Source: an uncultured Treponema sp. (lineage in GTDB: Bacteria > Spirochaetota > Spirochaetia > Treponematales > Treponemataceae). From it: a stretch of DNA of 43,367 nt. Shown here piece after piece: positions 5,482-12,425 of this stretch. The notes below the pieces were generated by a model, which saw only the letters and a program-made list of their open reading frames with translations, was not told the DNA's origin and did no database searches. The translations under genes were made by a program, and so were the position numbers. The stretch lies in contig CAKULY010000019.1 of the NCBI GenBank assembly GCA_934667505.1, positions 1 through 43,367 on the forward strand, in the 5' to 3' direction. Position 1 is the stretch's first letter; every line of letters starts with the position of its first letter.

Positions 5482-6759
5482 ATGAAAAAAATACTTACTT
5501 CTGTTGTTGCCGTTGCTATGATTGCGGCTGCGTTCACAGGTTGCAAGAAAAAAGATGGGAATAAAAGTTCTGGCAATTCTGGTTCTGTAAAGCTTGAAAT
5601 GTACTATTACAAGCAAGAAAATCAAGAAGGATTAAAAAATATTGTAAAGGCTTTTGAAAAAAAGAATCCAGGCATTACAATTGATATGCTCATTATTCCT
5701 AACGATGCCGATTCTGCAATGTCTGCGCGTGCCGCTCAAGGCGACCTTCCTGATATTCTTCAGATGCAGTCTTATTCTCGTATAAAAGAGTATGCGGAAA
5801 AAGGCTTCCTTTTAGATCTTTCTAAAGAAGAAGCTTTGCAAAAAGTTCTTCCTAGTTCGCTTCCTGCCGTTTCTTACAACGGAAAGCAGTACGCAGTTCC
5901 TATGGATTACGCTGGAATTGGTATTATTTACAACAAGGACATTTTTGCAAAATATGGACTTGAAGCTCCAAAAACTTATCGCGACCTTGAAAAAGTTTGC
6001 CGCACTCTTAAGGAAAACAACATAGTTCCATTTGCAGCTCTTCTAAAAGAAAACTGGTCTGTAGGTCACTTTATTACAATGGTGCACACCGCTCTTCTTC
6101 AAGAAAAATCAATCAGCGTAGATTCTTTTATTTCTTTGATGAATTCTGGAAAATCTTCTTATGGCGCTGTTGATACAGACAAGCTCTTCAGCATTCTTGA
6201 TTTCTATCGTGAGAACATGAACTCAAACGCTGCCGAAATGGACGGTGGAAACCAGCAGCAGTCTTTTGCAAAGGGTGAATCTGCAATGATGGTTCAGGGA
6301 CTTTGGGCTTATGTAGACGCTCTTAAACTTAATCCAAACTTGAACGCAGGATTTATTCCTTTCCCTGTTTACAACGATGCAAAGATGAACACTTTCTATG
6401 CCGATGTAGATTCTACATTCGGAGTTTCTTCTCAGTCTTCAAAGGAAAATCAAGAAGCTGCTGTTAAATTCCTTAACTGGCTTACTTCTGAAGAAGGCCA
6501 GAAGCTTTGGATGGACGAATACAAACTTATTCCACCTTTCAAAGGCGTTGATGTAGCTCAGTTTGGCGGTCCTTATGTTGACCTTATGAAATCTGTAGAA
6601 GAAAAAGGTTCTATGCCATGGGCATTCTCTCAGTATCCTTCAGATGTATTTGAAAATGCTTGTAAGAATGGTGCTCAGCAGTATATGATGCACAAAAAGT
6701 CAGCAGCAGATGTTATTAGCTCAATTGATGCTCAGTGGGCTGCTTCTACAAACAAATAA
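5482..6759 (+). CDS. Sugar ABC transporter substrate-binding lipoprotein
   Basis: The 425-residue product has a lipoprotein signal (AAAFTGCKKK, lipid on C21) and the family-1 extracellular solute-binding fold, with EGLKNIVKAFEKKNPGITID, GDLPDILQM, then PMDYAGIGIIYNKDIF and a C-terminal FLNWLTSEEGQKLW typical of UgpB/MalE-like proteins. It binds a carbohydrate outside the inner membrane and delivers it to the two permeases downstream. ATG 5482 follows a strong GGAGG. It is probably expressed well above the permeases because a terminator hairpin follows it. The sugar is unknown; the amylase 1 kb upstream makes a starch product possible. Confidence 0.9.
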   Translation: MKKILTSVVAVAMIAAAFTGCKKKDGNKSSGNSGSVKLEMYYYKQENQEGLKNIVKAFEKKNPGITIDMLIIPNDADSAMSARAAQGDLPDILQMQSYSRIKEYAEKGFLLDLSKEEALQKVLPSSLPAVSYNGKQYAVPMDYAGIGIIYNKDIFAKYGLEAPKTYRDLEKVCRTLKENNIVPFAALLKENWSVGHFITMVHTALLQEKSISVDSFISLMNSGKSSYGAVDTDKLFSILDFYRENMNSNAAEMDGGNQQQSFAKGESAMMVQGLWAYVDALKLNPNLNAGFIPFPVYNDAKMNTFYADVDSTFGVSSQSSKENQEAAVKFLNWLTSEEGQKLWMDEYKLIPPFKGVDVAQFGGPYVDLMKSVEEKGSMPWAFSQYPSDVFENACKNGAQQYMMHKKSAADVISSIDAQWAASTNK

Positions 6760-6778
6760 TTCTTTTTAAGAATTTTTA

Positions 6779-6821
6779 AGAGGGTGTCTAACAATTGCGT
6801 TAGGCAGCCCTCTATTTTTTT
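6779..6821 (+). terminator. Terminator or attenuator after the binding protein
   Basis: AGAGGG plus TGTCTAAC pair with GTTAGGCA and CCCTCT through a one-base bulge (14 bp), followed by seven T. It probably lowers read-through from the binding-protein gene into the permeases. Confidence 0.8.
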
Positions 6822-6852
6822 ATTTAAGGTTTGCACGGACTTTAAATAAGGC

Positions 6853-6896
6853 GAGTCAAGGTTTTGAGCATAAGAGAACCTTGGCAAAACGTATTA
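6853..6896. repeat. Degenerate copy of the GTCAAGG inverted-repeat element
   Basis: It shares AGTCAAGGTTTTG, the TAA centre, CCTTG and ACGTATTA with the intact element at 21343-21392. The flanking ACGTCT arm is lost here. Both copies follow a strong terminator. Confidence 0.55.
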
Positions 6897-6965
6897 GAAA
6901 CTTTGCATACTGATTTTAGGCTTCGTCGGGTAGTTTCTTTTTTTTCTGAATTGGGAAATTTTATT

Positions 6966-8498
6966 ATGGTTGAATCAAAATCAAAAAAAATTATTTACTT
7001 TCTTGCATTTGTCATACCTTGTCTGATTCTGTACATCCTATTTTTTATAACTCCTTTTGTGGATGGCATTGGAATATCTCTTACAAACTGGGACGGTTTA
7101 ACTCCAAAAACGCCTAACATACTTCAAAAAGATGCATTTGAGTCTGAAATTTTATCAAAGTTAAAAAATCAAAAGGATAAGGACTATTTATTGGGAATTT
7201 ATTCCTATAATAGTTCAAACAATAGTTATGAAAGACGCTCTGTATCTGGTTCAAAAAGAAACAAACTTGAACGAATAATTCGTAAAACTGGCTATCAGCC
7301 TGAAAAAAATAAGTTTATTGGTCTAGAAAATTATAAGAAAATTTTTACAGGAAAAATTGGCAGCGATTTTTATCCTAGTAAAAAGAAAATAGAAAAATTT
7401 ACGAAGACTTCAAATCTTCCTTCGTATATTTCTAAAAAGGAATTTGAAAAAGAAATTATTCCTAATGCTAGCGCAAAACAGTCTGATTTGAATCTGATAA
7501 AATCTGCATATATTTTTGATTCAAAAACAGAAAGATATAAATTAAATCCTGCTTATGACGAGTTTACCGTAATCGATGCCGTTTGGCTTATTCCTGAAGT
7601 TGAAGAAACAAAGTCCGTTTCAGAAAATGAATTGGATTCTTTTATTCGGCTTTTAAAAAAGGATTCTGCTACTGGAGAATTTGTTGTTCTAAAAGCTGAT
7701 GTAGATTCGTTTACTAAAAAGAACAATATTTCTTTTGAATCTTCAATGATAATTGAAAATGTTGGACGCAAACTTATTTCCATCGCCGAAGTAAAATCTG
7801 TTCTTTCAAAAAACTGGATTGTCATAAACAGAAATATGGGTGTAATTGGATTTACCATATTTTTCGCAGTTTTTTCTGTAATCGGCATAAACGTTCTTGC
7901 GTTTGCCCTTGCATTGGCGCTTGATACTGGAATTCGTGGTCAAAAAGTTCTCCGCACGGTGTTCTTCTTGCCAAACGTTCTTTCAATGGTAATTGTAGCT
8001 TTGATTTGGTCAATGATTTTTGTCCAGCTGTTGCCGTCTATTACAGGAGTTGAAGAATGGCTTTCGGATTCTAAAAAAACTCCTTGGCTAATTGTTTTGG
8101 TTGCTATTTGGCAAGGTTGCGGATACTACATGATTATCTATTTGGCAGGACTTCAAAATATTCCTACAGATATAATAGAAGCTGCAAAGATTGATGGCGC
8201 TTCTGGCTGGCAAAGATTTAAAAGCATTACCTTCCCTTTGATGATGCCTTCTATAACAATCAGCTTGTTTATGACAATTGCAAATGCTCTTAAGAGTTTT
8301 GACCTTATCTATGCAATGATTGGTAGAATGGGCTACGCAACAGGAACAGTTCCTTTTGTAATGGATATTTACTACGATGCGTTCTCTTTAAAACAAGCCG
8401 GTCTTGCAACGGCTAAAGCTATGGTTCTGTTTGTAATTATAGTAATTATTACAGGAATTCAATTGTTTACAATGAAGAGAAAAGAGGTTGAAGCATAA
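6966..8498 (+). CDS. Sugar ABC transporter permease with a large extracytoplasmic insertion
   Basis: The 510-residue inner-membrane protein is UgpA/MalF-like. TM1 (YFLAFVIPCLILYILFF) is followed by roughly 250 hydrophilic, Lys/Ser-rich residues, then the usual core with GIRGQKVLRTVFFLP, the EAA loop EAAKIDGASGWQRFKSITFP and the last helices. An ordinary family member is about 300 residues, so the insertion is the oddity. Within it, three segments look alike (around LLGIYSYNSSNNSYERR, IKSAYIFDSKTERYKL and KKDSATGEFVVL). ATG 6966 is chosen; the open frame extends upstream only across an intergenic repeat. It overlaps the next permease by one base (TAATG). Confidence 0.85.
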   Translation: MVESKSKKIIYFLAFVIPCLILYILFFITPFVDGIGISLTNWDGLTPKTPNILQKDAFESEILSKLKNQKDKDYLLGIYSYNSSNNSYERRSVSGSKRNKLERIIRKTGYQPEKNKFIGLENYKKIFTGKIGSDFYPSKKKIEKFTKTSNLPSYISKKEFEKEIIPNASAKQSDLNLIKSAYIFDSKTERYKLNPAYDEFTVIDAVWLIPEVEETKSVSENELDSFIRLLKKDSATGEFVVLKADVDSFTKKNNISFESSMIIENVGRKLISIAEVKSVLSKNWIVINRNMGVIGFTIFFAVFSVIGINVLAFALALALDTGIRGQKVLRTVFFLPNVLSMVIVALIWSMIFVQLLPSITGVEEWLSDSKKTPWLIVLVAIWQGCGYYMIIYLAGLQNIPTDIIEAAKIDGASGWQRFKSITFPLMMPSITISLFMTIANALKSFDLIYAMIGRMGYATGTVPFVMDIYYDAFSLKQAGLATAKAMVLFVIIVIITGIQLFTMKRKEVEA

Positions 8499-9364
8499 TG
8501 AATATAAAACTTATGAATAGATATGAAAGAAAAGTAACTGCCAAACAGGCAGCTTTAACTGTTGCCTTAATTGTGCTTGCGGTATTTTTTATTTATCCGC
8601 TTATTTTTGTTATAATAAATTCTTTTAGGCCTAATTCTGGAATAATTGTAAATCCTACAGGGCTTCCAAATTATAAGGAATTTGCAAAATATAGTTTTAA
8701 GCTTTTTAATAACTATTCGCAAGTATGGAGCGAAATGAATTTCCCAAAAGTGTTCCTGCAGACTTTGCTGGTTACTGTTTTGGGAACAAGCGGAATTATT
8801 TTGACTTCTTCTATGTGCGCTTACGGTCTTGTTCGCTCAGAGTCAAAAATTTCGCAAATACTTTACGCTTTTTTCGCTTTTTCTTTGGTAATTCCGTTTC
8901 AGATTATTATGGTTCCAATTGGAGTTTTGGCAAGCGACCTTCACCTTATGAATGTTTACGGGCTTATTCCTATGTATTGGGGACTAGGTTGCCCTACTGC
9001 GATTTTTATGTTCCATGGATTTATAAAATCTGTTCCAAAGGAACTGGAAGAGTCTGCATCTATTGATGGTGCTGGAAAATTTAGAATCTTTTTTAGCATT
9101 GTTTTTCCGCTTTTAAAGACAATTGTTGCCACCATTGCTGTAATTGATGCTCTTTGGATATGGAATGACTTCCTGCTGCCTTTGATTGTCGCAAAAGAAG
9201 GAACAATTCAGCTTGCGCAAATGCGATTCAACGGGCAGTTTATGAAGGATTACGGCCCTATGTGCGCATCTCTTACAATTTCTTCTATCCCTATAATTAT
9301 ATTCTATTTGGCTTTGCAAAAATATATTATAAAAGGAATTGCGGCAGGCGCGGTAAAAGGCTAA
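8498..9364 (+). CDS. Sugar ABC transporter permease, MalG/UgpE-like
   Basis: The 288-residue protein has six predicted membrane helices and the EAA loop EELEESASIDGAGKFRIFFSIVFPLLK, which docks on the ATPase. With the preceding permease it forms the membrane channel. Start ATG 8498 lies in TAATG and is preceded by GAGG, so translation is coupled. No ATPase gene is present; transporters of this type commonly share a multi-system ATPase (MsmK/MsmX type) encoded elsewhere. The promoter of the next genes lies inside its last codons. Confidence 0.9.
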   Translation: MNIKLMNRYERKVTAKQAALTVALIVLAVFFIYPLIFVIINSFRPNSGIIVNPTGLPNYKEFAKYSFKLFNNYSQVWSEMNFPKVFLQTLLVTVLGTSGIILTSSMCAYGLVRSESKISQILYAFFAFSLVIPFQIIMVPIGVLASDLHLMNVYGLIPMYWGLGCPTAIFMFHGFIKSVPKELEESASIDGAGKFRIFFSIVFPLLKTIVATIAVIDALWIWNDFLLPLIVAKEGTIQLAQMRFNGQFMKDYGPMCASLTISSIPIIIFYLALQKYIIKGIAAGAVKG

Positions 9365-9367
9365 AAT
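9339..9367 (+). promoter_or_regulatory. Internal promoter of the chromate transporter pair
   Basis: The -35 is TTGCGG (9339-9344), the spacer 17 bp, the -10 TAAAAT (9362-9367), inside and just after the end of the upstream permease gene. The -10 ends 7 nt before ATG 9375 and there is no ribosome site. Confidence 0.6.
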
Positions 9368-9374
9368 CTTACAC

Positions 9375-9959
9375 ATGAAAAAGATAGATTTTAAAGTCCT
9401 CGGAGAGTTGTTTTTCTCTTTTTGCAAGATTGGTGCTTTTACAATCGGCGGCGGGCTTGCAATGATGCCAATGCTTCAAAAAGAGCTTATAGAAAAAAAG
9501 CAGTGGATGACTGAAGAAGAGCTTATTGATTATTACGCAATTGGTCAGTCAACGCCAGGAATTATTGCTGTAAATGTCGCCACTTTTATAGGTTATAAAC
9601 AGGCTGGTATTATTGGCGGAATTATTGCTACGCTGGGAATTATTTTTCCTTCCGTCGTGATTATAACTGTTCTTGCCCGCCTTATAAGTTCGATAGACGA
9701 TTTTCCTTGGGTTCAAAAGGCTTTGAAGGGAATAAATGTTTCTGTTGCCGCGCTTTTAACTGATGTCACAATAAATTTTGCAAAAAAGACTGCAAAAAAT
9801 GTGTTCAGCATAGTTCTGATGGTTCTTGTTTTTGGCTTGGTTTATTTCGTGAAAATACCTTCTCACTTTATTATTTTAGGCTCTGCTCTTATAGGTCTTT
9901 GCTATTACTATGTCTGCAAGGCGGTAGCACAGAAAAAGACTTTAAAGGAAGGTAAGTAA
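9375..9959 (+). CDS. Chromate transporter, first half of a split pair
   Basis: The 194-residue membrane protein is a single CHR domain with FCKIGAFTIGGGLAMMPMLQ near the N-terminus and AIGQSTPGIIAVNVATFIGY, the two family signatures. Short CHR proteins work as pairs, equal to the two halves of long ChrA. They move chromate or other oxyanions across the inner membrane; the natural substrate of most is unproven. Its TAA is followed at once by the second half's ATG. The start has leaderless-type spacing from the promoter at 9339-9367. Confidence 0.88.
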   Translation: MKKIDFKVLGELFFSFCKIGAFTIGGGLAMMPMLQKELIEKKQWMTEEELIDYYAIGQSTPGIIAVNVATFIGYKQAGIIGGIIATLGIIFPSVVIITVLARLISSIDDFPWVQKALKGINVSVAALLTDVTINFAKKTAKNVFSIVLMVLVFGLVYFVKIPSHFIILGSALIGLCYYYVCKAVAQKKTLKEGK

Positions 9960-10541
9960 ATGCCGCAGATTTCTTTATTCGAGCTTTTTTGTACTTTTTT
10001 TTATATAGGTCTTTTTACAATTGGAGGCGGTCTTGTTGCAATTACGCTTATGCAGCAGACTATTGTTGACAGGGGATTAATTTCTCCAGAGCAGTTTTAT
10101 AACATGGTTGCCATTTCTGAAAGTACTCCAGGACCAATTGGCGTAAATATGGCAACTTATCTGGGATACAATTTTTATGGTGTTCCAGGAGCTGTTGTTG
10201 TTTCCATAGGACAGACTCTGCCATCTTTGATATGTATTATTTTAATTGCAAAGTTTCTTTCTAAGTTTGCAGAAAAGGAAGGTGTAAAAGCAGCCTTTAT
10301 GGGAATTAGACCGGCTGCCACAGGTTTAGTATTTGTAGCTGCCGTTCAAGTGTTTTTGCTTGCATTAGTTAATGTTCCGGAAAAAATTCAGCAGCTAAGT
10401 TCTGTTTCTGCTTGGCAAGAGCTTTTTAAATGGCCGTGCCTTGCTTTTTATTTTTTCCTTATGTTTTTAAGGGCAAAAAAACAGCTGCATCCTATTTTTA
10501 TGCTTTTGCTTGGGGCTGCTTTTGGAATTGTCTTTTTATAG
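9960..10541 (+). CDS. Chromate transporter, second half of a split pair
   Basis: The 193-residue CHR-domain protein has FCTFFYIGLFTIGGGLVAIT and AISESTPGPIGVNMATYLGY, mirroring its partner. The preceding gene ends one base earlier and carries GGAAGG in its final codons as the ribosome site, so the pair is one translational unit. About four to six membrane helices are visible. The charged substitutions between the halves fit the antiparallel topology proposed for CHR pairs (inference). Confidence 0.88.
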   Translation: MPQISLFELFCTFFYIGLFTIGGGLVAITLMQQTIVDRGLISPEQFYNMVAISESTPGPIGVNMATYLGYNFYGVPGAVVVSIGQTLPSLICIILIAKFLSKFAEKEGVKAAFMGIRPAATGLVFVAAVQVFLLALVNVPEKIQQLSSVSAWQELFKWPCLAFYFFLMFLRAKKQLHPIFMLLLGAAFGIVFL

Positions 10542-10571
10542 CGATTATCACCATCTTTTTAAAATTTGTGT

Positions 10572-10577
10572 TATAAT
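10572..10577 (+). promoter_or_regulatory. -10 box of deoD
   Basis: TATAAT lies 6 nt before ATG 10584. No good -35 is seen 16-18 bp upstream (only TTATCA at 10545, too far). There is no ribosome site, so this is another leaderless-type start. Confidence 0.5.
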
Positions 10578-10583
10578 ATCGTT

Positions 10584-11285
10584 ATGAGTATACATATAAA
10601 CGCTCCAAAGACAGCTGTCGCTCAAAAAGTATTGCTTCCCGGCGATCCTTTAAGAGCCAAGTTCATTGCTGAAAATTTTTTGGAAAATCCTATTTGTTAT
10701 AACGAAGTCCGTGGAATGTATGGTTTTACAGGAACGTATAAAGGAGAAAAAGTTTCTGTTCAAGGAACTGGAATGGGGCAGCCTTCTCTTTCGATTTATG
10801 TTAACGAGCTTTTTCAGTTTTATGATGTTCAAACCGCTATAAGGATAGGAACAATCGGGGCTATTCAAAAGGAACTGAAGTGTCGTGACCTTATAATTGC
10901 AAATGCGGCTTGTTCAGATTCTTATCTTTTAAATCAGCGTTTCGGCGGAATGCACTTTGCGCCGACAAGCGATTTTGAACTTTTATACAAAGCGTACAAC
11001 AAAGCAAAAGATTTGAATATGAAAGTTCATGTTGGACCTGTGGTTTCTGGGGATTTGTTTTATGATGAAAACAATCTTTGGAAAAAATGGGCAGAATATG
11101 GAGTTTTAGGGTGCGAAATGGAAAGCGCGGAGCTTTTTACACTTGCCGCAAAGTTTAAAAGAAAGGCTCTTTCTATTTTTACAGTTAGCAATCAAATTAT
11201 TACAGGAGAAGAAACAACTAGTGAAGAGCGTCAGAAAACTTTTAAAGATATGATGTTGCTTGCGCTTGAAACAATAATTCTATAG
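10584..11285 (+). CDS. deoD: Purine nucleoside phosphorylase, hexameric DeoD type
   Basis: The 233-residue product aligns by eye with E. coli DeoD along its length: HINA at the start, LLPGDPLRAKFIAE, VRGMYGFTGTYKG, GMGQPSLSIY, GCEMESAELF and TTSEERQKTF. It splits purine (deoxy)nucleosides with phosphate to base and (deoxy)ribose 1-phosphate in the cytoplasm. The catalytic Asp of the E. coli SDH motif (D204) is Asn here (SNQ, N203), and the phosphate-binding RVGS is RIGT. The change may shift preference from adenosine to 6-oxopurines. The start at ATG 10584 matches the family N-terminus and is shorter than the open frame. Confidence 0.9.
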   Translation: MSIHINAPKTAVAQKVLLPGDPLRAKFIAENFLENPICYNEVRGMYGFTGTYKGEKVSVQGTGMGQPSLSIYVNELFQFYDVQTAIRIGTIGAIQKELKCRDLIIANAACSDSYLLNQRFGGMHFAPTSDFELLYKAYNKAKDLNMKVHVGPVVSGDLFYDENNLWKKWAEYGVLGCEMESAELFTLAAKFKRKALSIFTVSNQIITGEETTSEERQKTFKDMMLLALETIIL

Positions 11286-11324
11286 ATTTAATGCACTTGC
11301 TAAAGTTTTTTAGCATCTTTAACG

Positions 11325-11379
11325 GTTTGCATTGCAAACTTACTTAACAACTGCAATTTTTTGCTTTTGCGAAATTGCA
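11325..11379. repeat. Small hairpins after deoD
   Basis: GTTTGC-ATT-GCAAAC (11325-11339), followed by TTACTT, is repeated almost exactly at 15013-15027 (GTTTGC-GTT-GCAAAC, then TTACTT). A second stem TGCAATTT/AAATTGCA spans 11352-11379. No function is evident. Confidence 0.4.
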
Positions 11380-11385
11380 ATAAAG

Positions 11386-11424
11386 AGTCAATCCTAAAGC
11401 TGAACTTTTAGCTTTGACTTTTTT
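11386..11424 (+). terminator. Terminator or attenuator before the nucleotidyltransferase gene
   Basis: AGTCAA (11386-11391) pairs with TTGACT (11414-11419), with an inner CTAAA/TTTAG pair, then a T-run to 11424. It ends 12 nt before the next start, so it may end deoD transcripts or attenuate the next gene. Confidence 0.6.
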
Positions 11425-11436
11425 ATGGGAGAAGAT

Positions 11437-12345
11437 ATGAAACCTACTTTATTAGTATTAGCAGCAGGAATGGGAAGCCGCTACGGTGGAGTAAAACAGA
11501 TTGACAGCGTAGGTAAAAATGGTGAATGTCTGCTGGATTTTGCCGCCTATGATGCCAAAAAGAGCGGCTTTGGTAAAATTGTATATATAATAAGAAAAGA
11601 TATTGAAAAAGATTTTAGAGAACGGCTTTTTGACAGAGTTGCTAGAAACTTTGATGCGGAATACGTGTTTCAAAATCATGACAGCCTTCTTTCTGAGAAA
11701 CAAAAAAGACTTTCTGAAAACCGTGCGAAGCCTTGGGGAACTGCCCATGCTGTTCTTTGCGCAGAACAAGCATTGAAAACACCATTTGCAGTCATTAATT
11801 CTGATGACTATTATGGCCGCGAAGCTTTTGAAACTCTTGGAAAATACCTTTCAGGAATTGAAAACGATTCTACAGAACACGCAATGGTTGGATACATTTT
11901 AGGAAATACAATGAGCAAAAACGGTTCTGTTAGCAGAGGCGTTTGTTCTGTAAAAGACGGAAAATTGGAATCGATTGTTGAAAATCTAAAAATTTATTAC
12001 GAAGGGCAAAAAATAATCAGCGATTTGGGCGATAAAAAAGTTGAAATGACTGGAAAAGAATGGGTTAGCATGAATCTATTCGGTTTTAGTTTAAAAGTTT
12101 TTGAACAGTTGCATGAATATTGGGAAAATTTTATTGAAAAAAATGCAGCTGCAGAAAAAGCAGAAGCGCTTCTTCCAGTTGTTGCCAGCGAAATTATAAA
12201 AGAAAAAAAAGGTATTCTTAAAGTTTTTACTTCTTCTGAAAATTGGTTCGGAATGACTTATCCAGAAGACCGAGAAGTTGTAAAACAAGAACTTGCAAAG
12301 AAAATTTCCAGTGGTTATTATCCTCAAATTCTTTGGGAAAAATAA
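11437..12345 (+). CDS. Nucleotidyltransferase family protein
   Basis: The 302-residue cytoplasmic protein opens with LLVLAAGMGSRYGGVKQID, the signature of sugar-nucleotide pyrophosphorylases. AKPWGTAHAVLCA and FAVINSDDYYG supply the nucleotide- and metal-binding residues. The remainder (EWVSMNLFGFSLKVFEQL) fits treponemal and clostridial homologues of unassigned specificity, so it activates a sugar phosphate or similar with NTP but the substrate is unknown. ATG 11437 is chosen because GGGAG lies 7 nt upstream; an ATG at 11425 in the same frame lies before that ribosome site. A weak terminator follows. Confidence 0.8.
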   Translation: MKPTLLVLAAGMGSRYGGVKQIDSVGKNGECLLDFAAYDAKKSGFGKIVYIIRKDIEKDFRERLFDRVARNFDAEYVFQNHDSLLSEKQKRLSENRAKPWGTAHAVLCAEQALKTPFAVINSDDYYGREAFETLGKYLSGIENDSTEHAMVGYILGNTMSKNGSVSRGVCSVKDGKLESIVENLKIYYEGQKIISDLGDKKVEMTGKEWVSMNLFGFSLKVFEQLHEYWENFIEKNAAAEKAEALLPVVASEIIKEKKGILKVFTSSENWFGMTYPEDREVVKQELAKKISSGYYPQILWEK

Positions 12346-12384
12346 AACAAAGTTCTACTCTTAATTGTAAAATCCTTTGTTTTT
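12344..12384 (+). terminator. Probable weak terminator
   Basis: AAAACAAAG (12344-12352) pairs with CTTTGTTTT (12375-12383) around a 22-nt loop. The stem is AT-rich and the loop long, so termination is uncertain. Confidence 0.4.
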
Positions 12385-12425
12385 CTGTAAGATATTTAAA
12401 GTTTTACTTTTTTATAGGAGTTTTT

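Noticed and set aside
6864..6965. N-terminal extension of the sugar permease from a TTG
   Set aside because: It translates an intergenic repeat; ATG 6966 lies just before TM1.
12243..12425. N-terminal extension of the aspartokinase
   Set aside because: It overlaps the preceding gene; the family start LTLKFGGTS with AGGAG upstream is at 12426.
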